From Progne subis subis (Eukaryota > Chordata > Aves > Passeriformes > Hirundinidae), in NCBI GenBank assembly GCA_022316685.1, contig JAKJHU010000038.1:978384-1042383 (forward strand): a stretch of 64,000 bases of DNA, given 5' to 3'. Below, piece after piece: positions 10,846 to 23,599 of the stretch; position 1 is the stretch's first letter; each line of letters opens with the position of its first letter. The notes beneath the pieces are model-generated. The model made no database searches. It saw nothing but the letters and a program-made list of their open reading frames with translations, and was not told the origin of the DNA. Both the position numbers and the translations under genes were made by a program.

Positions 10846-12902
10846 GGAAGAAGAAGAATCCTTCTTCATTTTCTTGAATGTTTCGGTCAGATAAAACCAA
10901 GTTTTGCAGTATTATTTGATGGTATCTTGTGAGAGGGATTGCAATAATATTAAAATACGGCAAGAAATCAGTAATATTTAACAGTTAGAATGTTGCTGCA
11001 ATGAAAGCTGAGACCAGGGCTGATTGTTTTCAATAAGATTAAAAACTGAAAGTTTGACTGGAGCAGAAAACTAAAAATAAAGCTCTCTGGGATTATTTGC
11101 TTTACAATATCATGTGAAAACTTCAAGAAAGGAGGTTCTGTAAGTTAATATGCAATCATATTTAGAAGCAGTTGCTGCATTAGAAAGCTCACAGTTTAAA
11201 AACACAAGTGAAAGGATAGGAAGGAGAGCAGAAAAGGAAGCTAGTATACTTTCCAGAAAAGTTTATTCTAGGAATTATTAAATAAATATGATTCTAAAAT
11301 CAGCTTGACAATATCTCAGGCTATCTGAAGACATTAGGAAAACCTTACCCGAGAACTACTCAGTGTGTCCTGCATAATCCCTGTTTTTGTAAAGTGACTG
11401 GACCACATTCTCTTTTAGGTTGCTTCTAGCAGAACATCTTTTGACTGGGGGGGTGAGGAAAGAGTGCTGGTCTTCTGATTCCAGGCTACCCAGTATCTTT
11501 CTCACTGACATTTTAGGGGAAATAGTGCAAAATTTTGGCTGTCATTGCAGTTGCACTGTGAATAGCTTCTCCTCCACCGATATGCAGCTATTTTCTGAAA
11601 TAGTCCAATTAATTTAAATGTGCAAATAGTTTCTACCATAAGCAAGAACAGATTCGCAGTATGGCCCTTAGTTTTGGGGTTGGGGTGAGGCAGGGGTGGG
11701 GGCTCTGCCCTAAATGTGATTTTTTTCTTTCACCTAAGAATTTAATTTGTAAGGTTCTTATGAGGCAGAATTTACTTAATTCTGTAGAGTGCTCTGAGAT
11801 TCCAAAGTCAGAAGTGCTAAAATCTTTGCAAGGTTTTCTTCCTCATTAATTAACATCCCAGTGATCAGATGGGAATTTGTGGAGTAGGCTGACAGTTCTA
11901 TGTAATGATCTTATATTGTAGATGAGAATATTTGTACTTTCTGGTGATATTTGTATTGTTTACTCAAGGCAAAGTAGAGAGTATCATTCCTTCTCCTGGC
12001 ATAGAATTACAAGGGTTTAGCAAGGCAGATTTGAGAGAGAATGGCTGGCAATTTTTTCATTGACAGAACTTGTCAACACTTAAAGGTGAGAAAAGACAAT
12101 AAATGGGAATGATGAAAGATTTTTTTCTTTTTTTTCCATTTTAAAAATTGACAGAGAGCTTCAACACAGCAGAATGAATTGTAATAAACACAGTGTTTTG
12201 GTAAATTCTCTTTGTTAGTGAGGAAAAATCAATTTATTGATTTATTTTTTTTATGTGCAGAATCTAGTTATAGAACGCCTCATAAAAATCATCCTTTTAG
12301 TCCTTGTATAAAAGTAAGGTAGAGAAACTCCAGATCACAGTGTTTCAGTCTCTTTTGGCTTCTGGAGAGTAAGTTTAAAGGGCAAAATAGTAAAATCACA
12401 TTCTTACTGATTTTGAAGGGTACTTAAAAGCAGCTCCCTTGACTTCAATTTGGGGTAAAAAAGAAAAGATGTGTGTTTGTGTAAGTGAATTTAGCCGCTG
12501 ACTTTCTTCAGTAACTCACCAGAGTACACAAGCTAATGGCAAAAAGCTCTGGAGACGTGAGCAAGGCACCCTTCTGCAGGCAAAGGAAGAAATTATGTGG
12601 TTTTGGAAGCTTTAATTAAACTTTATAAAAGTGATGCCAGAAGGCTACCTGAGTTGAGTGCTGCTCTCTGTATCTTTTATTATGCTTTCCAAAGATACTG
12701 GAAAAATATTTTAATTATCTTAATTTTCATCTCTAAGTTCCAACATACTTCCAATATTGTTTCCAAAGTAACAGGCCCAACGCACTCCTAGCATACTTCT
12801 GAAAGTTGTAGGATATAATTTGGCAAAATTAAAAATGACAAATTCAACACTTAGAATGAAATAGAGAGGGTTGAACACAATCACCTCTGACTCTGTCTTA
12901 TG
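10846..12902. other. Unique AT-rich non-coding sequence
   Basis: No repeat, RNA gene or coding-like frame was recognised. Confidence 0.4.
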
Positions 12903-12907
12903 GGCAG
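12903..12907 (+). repeat. Target-site duplication, left copy (GGCAG)
   Basis: The five bases directly before the LTR's TG are repeated exactly at 13456-13460, directly after its terminal CA. Confidence 0.85.
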
Positions 12908-13455
12908 TGTCCTAGGTTACAATGTAAGATGTGCACAAAGTATGTATTCTATCACCATCTACATGAGCTGTTGAAACTAAGTTGGGCAGTGTTTCCCTTG
13001 TCCCCTCCCTCCAGGCTATCTTCTGTCAATGGCCCATCAGTGCCTTTCCCCATGACTCATAGGTAACTCCCTCCAGGAGCTATCTCTGTTAAATCAAGGA
13101 TCCACTGCAAGACTGATAAAATTATATCAGCCCATTGTGAGATGCTCTGCCCAGGGGGAGGAGCCAAGCATTCCCACCTGGATATAATCTGGGATTTGGG
13201 ACAGCACAGGCAGCCTCACCCACTGGATTCCCAGAGGACAAGAGCCACCAGACCTTTCTGTGGGAACACTGCTTCAACGAGACCACTTCATCTGGACTGC
13301 TACCACCACAGGGTATCAGGTTGTATTCTGACTCTGTCAGTGATCTTTTGTACTATTGCATGTGTTTTATTTTATTTTACCTTTTTTTTCTCTCCTATTA
13401 AATTGTTTTTTTCTGACTTTGAGTCTCTTGCTGGTTTTGCCTTCAAGCCAGCACA
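12908..13455 (+). mobile_element. Solo LTR of an avian endogenous retrovirus (ERVL-like)
   Basis: 548 bp starting TGTCCTAGGTTAC and ending AGCCAGCACA, flanked by a perfect 5-bp duplication, GGCAG. The 3' third has the usual U3/R/U5 layout: a T-rich section, TATTAAATTG near 13400 and a TCTTGC-containing U5. No internal retroviral sequence remains, so this is the product of LTR-LTR recombination. The start resembles the LTR at 6506. A 125-codon open frame over this region (13142-13519) is an artefact of the LTR. Confidence 0.88.
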
Positions 13456-13460
13456 GGCAG
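13456..13460 (+). repeat. Target-site duplication, right copy (GGCAG)
   Basis: Exact match to 12903-12907, directly after the LTR's terminal CA. Confidence 0.85.
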
Positions 13461-14200
13461 TAATAAAAATACACTTTCATGAACTGGGCAGATACGTGGC
13501 ACTTGTTCTACCTTGTTAGTGCAAATGTACTGAATCAGAATGAGTTATACAAGTGTAAAGGCAGCATAAAGGAGAAAAATCAATCTAGAGTATTTTGAAA
13601 GCACATGAAATTTCATTTATGCTACTGTGCTGCTGAAAGCAACTCAAACACGTTTTGCATAGTGTTTGTGTTTATCTTTTGGGCCTGTGTGAGAATGCCT
13701 TTTCCTGGATTTTAGCATGGAGCAAAAATGCACAGGCTTTGTTTTTTCTGCTCTGGAGACTCGGACCAAGGGAAAAAATGTTAGCTTGGTTTGAGGTGGC
13801 TCTGTTTTCATCCACCAGATTCATTTTGCCAATTAGAACCATGGTGAGCACCACTATGAGATGATGCTGAAGAGAGTGTTCAGTGAAAAATGCTTCACCT
13901 ATTTGTTTCAATTCTCTCAGCAGGTGTTTAGTTGTAAAACAGTAATTTAACATATAGAGTAATCTAGAATCTCTGCCAGATTCTTATTCACCTATGCTGG
14001 TGGCTTAAATGAAAATACAGATGACTGGACCAAACTTGATGTTTGTAATGTCATTAGTCATGGGAATAAATGGGATTCTTCATGGTTTGTTTTCCTTTAA
14101 AAATAGAAGGAAATAAAATTCAGATCAGTTAACATTGGAGGCATAGAATTTCCTGTATGTTTCTAGAAATAATTTCTCATAAAATTTTTCAGGCTTTTGA
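13461..14200. other. Unique non-coding sequence
   Basis: Nothing recognised. Confidence 0.4.
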
Positions 14201-14260
14201 ATAACATGTGGTCTTTAAGATCCTGATTGCATAACATCTGGTCTTTAAGATCCTGATTAA
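14201..14260 (+). repeat. 30-bp tandem duplication (two copies)
   Basis: ATAACATGTGGTCTTTAAGA... (14201-14230) is followed at once by a near-identical copy (14231-14260). One internal base differs (G to C) and the last two differ. It is a simple local duplication. Confidence 0.95.
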
Positions 14261-15060
14261 TTAAAAAAGAACGTAAGCATAGCCTGTTTCATGTGGTTTT
14301 AAGCATAACCCGATGCTCTATGAGTTTTCCAAAATACTTCCTCAAGTTTTCCATGAATGGCCTGCTTTAAGGCACTTTGCAAGCATTTATTTTATAATCT
14401 CTGGTCTGCAGTTGGATTTTTTTTTTTTTTCAGATTAATTCCTTGATTTGCAAGGTGTCATAGTGTCAAATTCCCACTTGAACCAGGTAGTGCAGAATTT
14501 ATGGCAGTAGCATTCAGGGTAGAGCACACTTGACTGACAGCCAATGTCGGATACACTTCCCTATGCTGTGCTGGGATGAACAGAGGTAGCGAGAACCAAA
14601 CCTTCCCAGCCTCAGCAGCTTCAGCTCAGGTACCAAGGAAAAGTTACTGGGCAGCAGCTCACAAATGGGGGAAAGCTTTTGCAAAGTAAAATGAGAAGCA
14701 CGTGTGCTTTAAGGGCTGTGTTTCCTTGTCTTTCAGCAATTCTTTCTACAATTCTCGTCTGCTTCAAATATATTTTGTATATTCAGATTTTGCTGTCTGA
14801 CAAATTCTGTTCAATTACTGGTAGAAACTGCAGATCTACAGCAAACATCCCGGGTTTTTACACATAGGGCTGTGTAAGATTTTCCCTATTTTTCCTCTGC
14901 CTTGTTCTACCTCATATTTTGGCATTCATAAGCCTCATCTTTTTGATATACGGTATATTTCCATGGTGCATTTGTGTGTTTGTGCACTTTGTGAAATTTT
15001 AGTTCAGCTGTGCTACAATATGCATGCTGTGTATATTGTACAGTGAGAATCTATGTCCTG
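14261..15060. other. Unique non-coding sequence
   Basis: Only a short T run near 14419 stands out. Confidence 0.4.
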
Positions 15061-15066
15061 CCTTTG

Positions 15067-15300
15067 TCATTTGATCTTGATTTCGTTCCTTTCCAAGATA
15101 GTGTAACTTCCATGTTTTGACCTTCCACCCCCTTTCAACATTTCTCCGGAGAACTGATCAATACCTGCTGCTTTCCCTTTATTCAGATGATGGATAGTTT
15201 TGGATAACTCTGTAATCTTTTCTCTCCTGTTCACCATCAGCTCCTCCAAGCACTGACCTTCATACAGGAATTCTTCAATGACATTCAGGAGCCAAGCCTC
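15067..15300 (-). mobile_element. Relic of a non-LTR retrotransposon reverse transcriptase (RTE-like)
   Basis: The minus strand encodes a segment around HLNKGKAAGIDQFSGEMLKG. This matches the conserved fingers-domain pattern L-K-N-G-K-A-x-G-x-D-x-x-x-x-E-x-L-K of LINE reverse transcriptases, and the EMLKxGG ending is most typical of RTE/BovB-type elements rather than CR1. Homology fades after the triple glycine and upstream of the EEL stretch, so this is a short, degraded fragment without the catalytic motif. RTE elements are known in some bird lineages (AviRTE) but are patchy, so family assignment needs a search. Confidence 0.5.
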
Positions 15301-17590
15301 TTTCCAAACGTTAAAGAAAGTCCAGTGAGTTCTCTTGTTATTTATTTAGATTTCCTGAAATAGAGGAAGCAAAGCATAATGGAAGTGAAACATTTGAGTT
15401 TTGACCTCTTGTAGGATTCCATAAAGCTTCACCAGCTGAGTGTCATTTGATCCCCTTCTCTGCTTCTGTAATCTGTGCTTGACCCAGTTCTAAGTGTAAT
15501 CCAGCCCTTTCCAACAGGTTAGTTTCACGTGACTGAGTGTTTAAGTATTTACAGGACGATGCCTAAGGGAGAAAATAAGGTTATTTACTACTCAAAGAAT
15601 ATAAGTCTGATGTTGAAGCTGCTTTCTGGTTTTCTGAAGTGACTCACACAGGGCTAGATATGAGAAAAAATTCAGAGGAATTTTTCATAATCCTGCAGAA
15701 ACCTTCCCCTTTTTAGTCTGAAGATTCAAGAGGAAAAGCAGATCTGTTCTTGCCACACAGTAATACAGAATCATTACTAAAATGGAGTGTAAAATACACC
15801 TACTTGTGCTTAAAGTTAGGACCAAGAGAGCACTATTTTGAACTGAAGGAAGGAGAAATAATGAACAATTCCTATTTTGTGAGGAAGTGGGCAGTGACCA
15901 GAAGATTCTAAATCTGAATGCAGTGGTATCCAGCTTCCAGCAGAGAGGCAGCTATAATTGCCTAGGCACAAGGTGGCAACCAGGAGGAACTGACACACCT
16001 GAAAAAAGTGAATTATTTTAAATGAGTGCCAAACCTTTACAATAACCTTGAGAACACTCTCTGTAATATCACTTTGAATTGCCTTTTCAAATGTCTTGTG
16101 CATTTGTTTGTTTTTTCATTTCAGATCCATGTCATATGCATTAATTTTTATATCTGTCTCTATTGTTTCTCCTTACTCTGTGAATTATGTATATTTGTAT
16201 CCAGCTGTGCACATGCTTGGGTGCATCGTGGAATGGTCTGTATAGCAGAGTCATGAAGTATTTATGATCTTAGTCTCAGATGGATAAAATTGCACCAATA
16301 TCTCATGATGAACAAAAACCAGGCCGACAACATGTCATAAATATGACTCAATTTTGACTTCAAATAATTGAACTGACAATACACAATAGTATTATTGTAT
16401 ATATGTATCATATATAGGTCTGCTGAAATTATCTTGATTTTAAAAGGACTTTGCCAGCATAACTTCTTAACAGTTATATTAGAAAGCTGCAAAAAAACCC
16501 CAAAAAGCAAATTTCTGGTGGAGCTAATTTTTAGAACATTGTTCCTTCCTACCTTTCTTTCAACATTCCCTTTTAAAAAGTATGGGTTCCTCTGTCCTCT
16601 GGTAGCATTTAGGAAGGACTTACTTTGAAGCACTTTTTGACGAGGCAGTAGCTGATTTTATATAAAGCCAGATAGATACTTACACATGCATACTTTTACA
16701 CCTATGATTTTTCATGTATTTTAGTAAATTTTCAGACTGAAGGAAATATTTTGTTGAGCAAAACACAATACTGATATTTCAGCTTTTTTAAGCTGAATTT
16801 TAAAAATATAACGTAACTTGATTTAATTTTTATTTTAAACAGAAACTCTAACAGTTTCATTTCTAAATTGCATTGACGAAGAAAATGCGTTTTTCCTTCA
16901 GATAAAATTATGTGAAATCAAGATAATCTTCTGAAAGGCCTATCCGATATTGGTGGGGAAGAAACCCATAACACAGCCAAAAGAATCTTCTGATTGTGAG
17001 AGTTTTAAAGTAGAAAAAATTTCCAGTCCTGGTGAACTGCACAACTGTTTACAGACCCATGTGGTGTCTCGGAGCCTTGGATGCTGTCTTGAGAAGGTTG
17101 AGTTACATGATTCACCTTATGTTACTTCTTTCACATGTTAGTATGATTTTCCCATTCTCCAATATTGCGTTATTTGGAACAACAATATTATTTTGTGTTA
17201 TTTCACACTGTCTCTTAGCAAGAGAGGCAACCAAAAGCTGCACAGTTTGCTACTATGAATAGTTGTATAGAATGTTACTAAATATAATGCAGATCAGCAA
17301 TGAAAAACAGTTTGTGAAATGTATTCCCAGTTAAGAGGATTTCTCTTAGATTTGTTGAATTTTATTTTTGCTTAGTCCTTCTGAAAAGTGCCAAACTAAG
17401 AATAGCGAGTAAGGCAAAAATTACACATTATGCAGAGTGTAGGAACAAAGTGATCCATGTGCTGCCATTTGAACACACCCAGATGAATCCAGATTGGGAA
17501 TTCCTACACCTTCATTGGATTTTGTGATACTGAAATCTGTGATAGTTGTCATCTGGGTTCTTCTTAAAGCCTTAATTCTTGAAATCTAGG
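15301..17590. other. Unique non-coding sequence
   Basis: No repeat or gene recognised. Open frames at 15.8-16.6 kb overlap on both strands and look like chance. Confidence 0.4.
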
Positions 17591-17619
17591 AATTGCTTGG
17601 GAAATCGGGCTTTTTCTAA

Positions 17620-17700
17620 TTTTCTCTTCTTGTTTTTTTTTCTTTTCGTTACTTTATTTCCTTTCTTTCTTCCTTTTTGTTTTACTAGCTTGTTTTTTCC
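17620..17700 (+). repeat. Pyrimidine (T/C)-rich low-complexity tract
   Basis: A run dominated by T and TTTC/TTCC units. Low-complexity sequence. Confidence 0.75.
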
Positions 17701-20150
17701 TATCTAATAATTTTTCTGCTTCCATGGCTAGAGAAAAGTTTCAAAACATATTCTAAATAAGTTTAAAAAAATTAAAAGGTGTCTCTTATATCATTACTTT
17801 AAAGCCGGTTCAGTTTTTCAGTGGGACATAGAACATACATAGACATTAGCAGAATTTTCTGCTTCTTCTTCTGTAAGAACTAATTTATCCCAATACCAGT
17901 ACTAGTCACCCACCTCAGTTGGCTCTGGGTCCTCATGAGCTCAGGGAGAAGCAGAGAAAGGAGTATTCTGGAGAGCATTGCATGACAAGGGAAAAAAGAT
18001 GTTTGGGACCTCTGAGTTATGCTGTAGAATATTCTTCTGCCTGATCTCATTAGATCTTTGTCCTCTGCACCAAGATGAGCACCAGATTTAAGCGATCTGG
18101 AGAGTGCAGTTGGTTGAGATGCCATAAGAACAAATTCTTTCTTCCAGTGCACCAGGAATGGTTGTTTAAACTCAGAGGTCAAGGCTGTGTTGCCAATATG
18201 AAGACTGATTAAATTTGACTGACCAACATTCAAGCAGGCATGGATTGAGTTTTACCATGGAGAAGAGGATGTAAATTTGGGAGCAAAAAGTCTTCACATT
18301 TTATATCTGTTTAAAAATAAATATACATGCATTGGCATATGTTAATGAAAAAGGTGCTAGAGGATTTGGGATTTTTTTTTTTTTTTCTTCTGACTTCCTA
18401 GTATGCATTTTATATTTGATGGAAAATGTTTTTAAGTGATGGCTTTATGTCAGTGCTAAAGTCTGCAGCCATTAAAAAAGGCTATTTTACTAGCACTATG
18501 GGATTCCTGGGTACAGTGAAATTAGTCACAACCAATAAAGGGGGTTTTAGCAGAAATATGCACTTTTTCCTATATTCAGTTTATAAATACCAATCAAACT
18601 ATCATTGTCTTTATCTGTGTATGTGATTACTTTCAAGATGGAAAATGGACATTTCCACATAGCTTGAAAGCTGTGATCCTTGAAAACCCACCTTTATTCT
18701 CTGTCAAGGATGAGGGAGTAGATTACACAGGAGTATTAAAAATGCTAAACCAAAAAACCTTGAACCATTGCCACAACTAAGCTATCATTACAATGGTAAT
18801 TTTTTATAAAATCTAGAATATGCAGTAAGTGTCAGCTTACTTTTTAGAATAAACTATTGCCTTATCACTATAAGAGAACTTACTTATCCCTTGCAATCTG
18901 CATTTATTAGTAACACTAATGTAAAAATAGAGCAATTATATTTAAATGACAGAGCTAAATATTGTGTCAGTGGTATGAAGCAAAATGGCAATGTTGCTCA
19001 TTTCTTGAAGAATAGCATACTTCATGAAAGCTACTTTTCCAGGTTATGAAACCCAGCAGGGCCTTTCTGACAGGAAGCTACAACTTTCAAGGAAATTACA
19101 TAATGCAATACCAAATTTCTGTATTTCACCTGGTTACGTACACATTGTGTGTGATTTTTTTTTCCCTGCTCAGAAAATTCCTTTGCATTAGATCCCACTT
19201 GTCTGCATACTAATGTAAATTGTAAAAAAAAACCCAAGGAAATTAACAGTTAAGCCATTCAGCTATTCACCTACACTCCACTCAGTTACCTCCATTCTGC
19301 TACTTCCCACACACACATCTCCATCCTCCACTTGAGCAACCCACAATTATCTTCATAATAAACCACTGTGTTTGTAATAATGGAGCTGAGAGCATCATCT
19401 ATCAGTTTAAGGCAAACTTACCATTGTATGGCCAAGATTTTAGTTATTCATATGAATGAATTTCAGATACCTAATAGAATTTCAGTTATGTATAATCTTT
19501 ATCAGAATAATTTTTCCCTGCGTGTATACCTCAGTCTAAAATTTTGAGAAAACTGCAGCCAAAACAGCCATTTACAACAGAAATGCTGAGGCAAGGTGAG
19601 TGAATTTGCTCAAGATAATATACACTGGTGACTTTTTTTGAGCATGTAAAAATCTTTAGTATTTGGGCAGGAGTCGGAATTGATCAAAAAAACAAACTTT
19701 TTATCAAATCTGTTGAATTTTACAAACTTTATAAAGGTTGGAACCATAAGCTGTGTAAAATTGGGTCAGATTTTGCAATTCTGTCTGAAATGAGAAAGGT
19801 TCACCCTGAAGTTGTAAGTGATGGACCAGGACTTTTCATTCAGTAACAACATTCTGTTGATGTGAGCCTGCATCTGGGCCCTAGAAACTAATAATCTCTG
19901 CTTCCTCTATTATGCTTTCTCTTGTTCATTATTTTTTTGCGTTTTTTAGGACCCACAAAGTTCAAGTTATCAGTCACAGCTCCTCCACTGTGTTGCAAAA
20001 CAGGGCACACAAAAACTGCATTTCCCTGTAGAGTAGTGGCACCAGTGAGGAAGCTCCTGATGTGTTGCCCTGGCACGTGAACAGTCAGGCTCTTGCTGCG
20101 GTTTTTGAAGGCAAAGTCAAGATCTGAGGGGAGATTTAAAAAGGCAGAAC
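17701..20150. other. Unique non-coding sequence
   Basis: Nothing firmly recognised. A 117-codon minus frame at 17880-18233 has no recognisable domain. Confidence 0.4.
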
Positions 20151-20179
20151 GTGAAGGCTTTGCAGATACTGATAGGCAA

Positions 20180-20560
20180 TTCCTTCCCCACGTGTGAAGG
20201 GCAACAGAGGAAAGAGCATGACTGGGCTTGTTTTGAAAGCCTTGCAGTCAGAGGAAGGTACCTTGGCTCATAGACTAATTGGAAGCGAGCGCTGACCTTT
20301 GATATTGAACATGAGAGGGTCAGTGGTGAGCAGATAGGCCACAAAGGGCTTTGGAAGTCAGGACAAGTCATTTGTGTCTAATTCGACTGAGAAGGCTACA
20401 GAGAGCCAGTTCTAGGGAGTGGCAGGAGAAGGAGATTTGTGTCGAGCTTTAGAGAGAAAGGGCTGAGACTGGAGGCGGGAGAGGGAGTTGGGAGAGCAGG
20501 GGAAGTGACTGGACAATCTGAGATCAGCTATAGCAATGAAAGGGGGAGGGAGGATGGGAC
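20180..20560. repeat. Possible ancient dispersed amniote repeat
   Basis: Text such as CAAAGGGCTTTGGAAGTCAGGACAAG followed by purine-rich GAGAAGG...GGCAGGAG resembles an old interspersed repeat seen widely in reptile and bird genomes. The match is degraded and the family was not determined. Confidence 0.25.
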
Positions 20561-22240
20561 GTTTGAAGCAACCTTCGTATGAATGAAAGCTTGACAGAAA
20601 TGGCAGCAGTTTCTGAATTATTATAATATATTCCAAAAACATGCCAATTCAGGAGTTCACAATGCAGCTGTTGTTTCTGAGGGATGAGAAATTATTTTAC
20701 AATTTATGCAAAGGACGAATTAAAAAGGTGGCAGACAAAGAAAAAAAATTTCTGCATAAAAAGGAAAGTTAATTGCTTCGTAAAATGACTCACTGAGTGG
20801 TTCAAAATCTTCTCATGCATAAACAGCAAAGTTTTACTGTTTGGGTTTTGTTATTTGGTTCCTTCATATACTGAAAGAGTAATTTTCACAGGCCAGTATC
20901 TCTGTGGTAGTTACATAATTGGATGTTATGAAACAAAGCTGATACCTCTTAGCTTTAGCTTCCTGGAATTGGAAAGTTATAGGAACTGAAAAAAAGTGGT
21001 TCTATTTCTGTTTGCTGAATTTACCCATGGACAAAGTATTCATTATGTGCCTAACCTTCACCTTTCCTTTGGGACTATCAAGGGCATAACCTCAGCTGAA
21101 TACAAATCTCTTGTCACTAAAAAAAAAAAAATTTGTCAAAGTTATAGCCCTTGTAAATTACCAAGATAAAGTAATAAGTGTAATGGGCACTGGACTTCTG
21201 GTGAGCTTAAATGCTGTTCTAATAAATGCCCACTATAATAATTGAAAGTTCTCCCTGAAGTTTTCTGTCCTTTGGTTCTATTTCTCACATGACCACACAT
21301 GAAGACCACTCTGAAAATCCTTGTTGATGCCTTCAAATCATGGCTGTGACTGGCAGTGTTCTGTGCAATCCTGAGTCCTTTGTGATCCCAGGTGTCATAC
21401 TGTTCTACAACAGATTTGTTTAGGATGATGTCCAAAAGTCCAGTGAAACATGGGTTCTGTTCTGGTGAGTGATGTGCAGATGTGGAGCCAAAATGATGTT
21501 GATTTTGTGGCAGCTGTCTAATTGTTCATTTTAGCATGGAGACTGAATTCCGCAAAGAACCCATCACCAACAGAATTTGCAGCGGTGCCTTTTGTGCATG
21601 TAGGTGGCTTGTAACAAATCACAGACCTGTTCTTTTATTTCAAAAGCAGCAGCTGGATGTTGTAGTTAGGCCGGTGTCTATAAATCCCTCACCTACTCCA
21701 AAGAGGAGAGCAGTTTTCCTAACAAACAAATTGTAGTTATCAGTCTATCCAAGCTCTTTGACATGCATTTTGTGAGAGCTGTCTTCTCACTTTCCTCTTA
21801 TTTTGTGATCTTGATGGTTTTCATGGTGCTGAAAGATATGTATCTGGTCACACCTTAATTTTTTACAAAAGAATACACTTTTCATGTCCCATTTAAAAAA
21901 AAGGTTCTCTCTCAAGAATTGTCCTTCTTTAAAAAGGCTCGTAAAGAATCAGAAGGTGGAATTACTGGGTTTAATTTATGATGGTAGAGCCATTTAGTAC
22001 ACAAAGTCCTTCTCTCTAGTAACTTACGAATTTACATTATAAAGTAAAATGTCCCCAAAGGTGTCTATATCCCAGTTTTCAAGGAGAATGTAGTCTGCTA
22101 TATAAAGTGAAGGGACCTCATATTAAAGGACTACTACTTTGAACATCTGAGAGCACTTTAATGCTATTTATTCAGTGTTGGCTTGAAGCCAGTGGCAGAA
22201 ACCCTTTAAATACAACAGTGAAGAACTGGGCCCTGAGAGA
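20561..22240. other. Unique non-coding sequence
   Basis: Nothing recognised apart from a short A run at about 21120-21131. Confidence 0.4.
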
Positions 22241-22244
22241 TGTA

Positions 22245-22415
22245 GTAACAAACTACCTCTCTCTTTCCTCCTCAGTTATCTTCACTTGTGAGATGGGAAT
22301 AGCCTGTTTGTCAGAGCACAGTTGTGAGATGTAATTCATTAATGCCTGTGAAATGGTTTGAGATCAGTGGATGGAAGTCTCTCTTTGAGTGTCAGGTATT
22401 ATTAGCTCTCAAATG
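22245..22415 (+). mobile_element. MIR/CORE-type SINE tail (ancient)
   Basis: The order of motifs fits an old tRNA-SINE with an L2-like tail: CCTCAG..., a TGTGAGATGGGAATAG block, GTTGTGAGATGTAATTCATT, TTTGAGATCAGTGGATGGAAG, then GTATTATTA. It is heavily diverged. Such elements predate the bird-mammal split and are rare but recognisable in birds. Confidence 0.55.
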
Positions 22416-22754
22416 AAATCTATTTTATATTGCTGCATCAGGAACTACTTGGGCACTCTTGTTCCATACAAATAATGAGCAGTACATGAGAGACATTTTG
22501 TTTGACTTAATAGGGTGGTTCTGCCCACAGTGCAGAAGGAAGGGTGCATGCTAGCACAGGGATATTAGGGAGTGCTGGTAACACACCGGTAGCAAAGTCA
22601 TTCATTCCAGACATATTTTGATTTGGGAATTCAATGAACCAGGAAAGAAATAAAGTAAATTAGAAAAGAGAGAAAGAGAAGAGGTTGGTTAAGGCAGGAG
22701 GTAGTAGAGTGAGGTGGGAGGAAAGGAGGAAGGTAGGTAGAGCAGAGCAGATAA

Positions 22755-22757
<3 letters not shown>
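22416..22757. other. Unique sequence ending in a purine-rich stretch
   Basis: The last 100 bases are dominated by A and G (GAGAGAAAGAGAAGAGG...) and lead into a poly(A) run. No element is recognised. Confidence 0.4.

Positions 22758-22791
<34 letters not shown>
22758..22791 (+). repeat. Homopolymeric A tract (34 bases)
   Basis: Uninterrupted A run. No retrocopy body or target-site duplication was seen. Confidence 0.95.
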
Positions 22792-22794
<3 letters not shown>

Positions 22795-23594
22795 GGAAAA
22801 GCAGAAAAAGTTGTAAAAAGTGACTTTTCAATTAAAATGAAAAGGCAGTTGGATGTTTATTGCAAAAAATCACAACTTACAAAACCAAGGCTGTAATGCC
22901 ATCTTGGGGTTTCTGGTAACATCTCAATCCTGCAGAGCTCTGCTCATTTGGTTTGTGAATGTCAACAGAAACCCCTTGACGCTATTGAGGCTCACAGTTG
23001 CCTCTTATTGATTCTGTATTATTTCAACAGTGGAAAAATAACACCTTTATTTTCACAGCCAAAGTATCTCACACTGTGATGGAAATGTACATGAGCTTAT
23101 TGAATCTCATCTCTGTTCATTTCTATCTAGTTTCCAACACCTAGGCAGTGTTATCACCCTGGGTTAGAGAGGTACATGTTCTTTTATGGCTATCAAGTGA
23201 AAGACTATTTATCAAACATACCATAGTCCAGGTCTTTATTAGGCTAAGGGATATAAAGTGTCCAGCTGTCTTCTGCTGTTTATTATTTTAAGCTCACCTT
23301 GTCATTACAAACATTACCCCAAACAAAGCCTCTTATTGATTCTTCTGATGTGTTGTATACATCTTCCTCATTTTTCACAGACAGGATAATCAAACTGGAA
23401 TAAAACCTATTTTGTGAACTGAGTGAGAATATGCACCAGTTAATAATAGGTTTGTATAAAATGTGTTGGAGCTCTGAGCCCAGCTCTGTAATACGTGAAA
23501 AAGTCTTTCAATTTTGCTGAAAGAGAAGCCATTCAAAGGTGGCATCCCTGAGCAACTTGTATGTTGTCTCTTGATTGCCAAAGAGTTCAGGTAA
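22792..23594. other. Unique non-coding sequence
   Basis: Nothing recognised. Confidence 0.4.
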
Positions 23595-23599
23595 ATAGG
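23595..23599 (+). repeat. Target-site duplication, left copy (ATAGG)
   Basis: Repeated exactly at 24176-24180 on the other side of the LTR. Confidence 0.85.

Noticed and set aside
13142..13519. 125-codon plus frame
   Set aside because: Lies almost wholly inside the solo LTR at 12908-13455.
22631..22831. Minus frame with a poly-Phe run
   Set aside because: Produced by the 34-base A tract and purine-rich flank.
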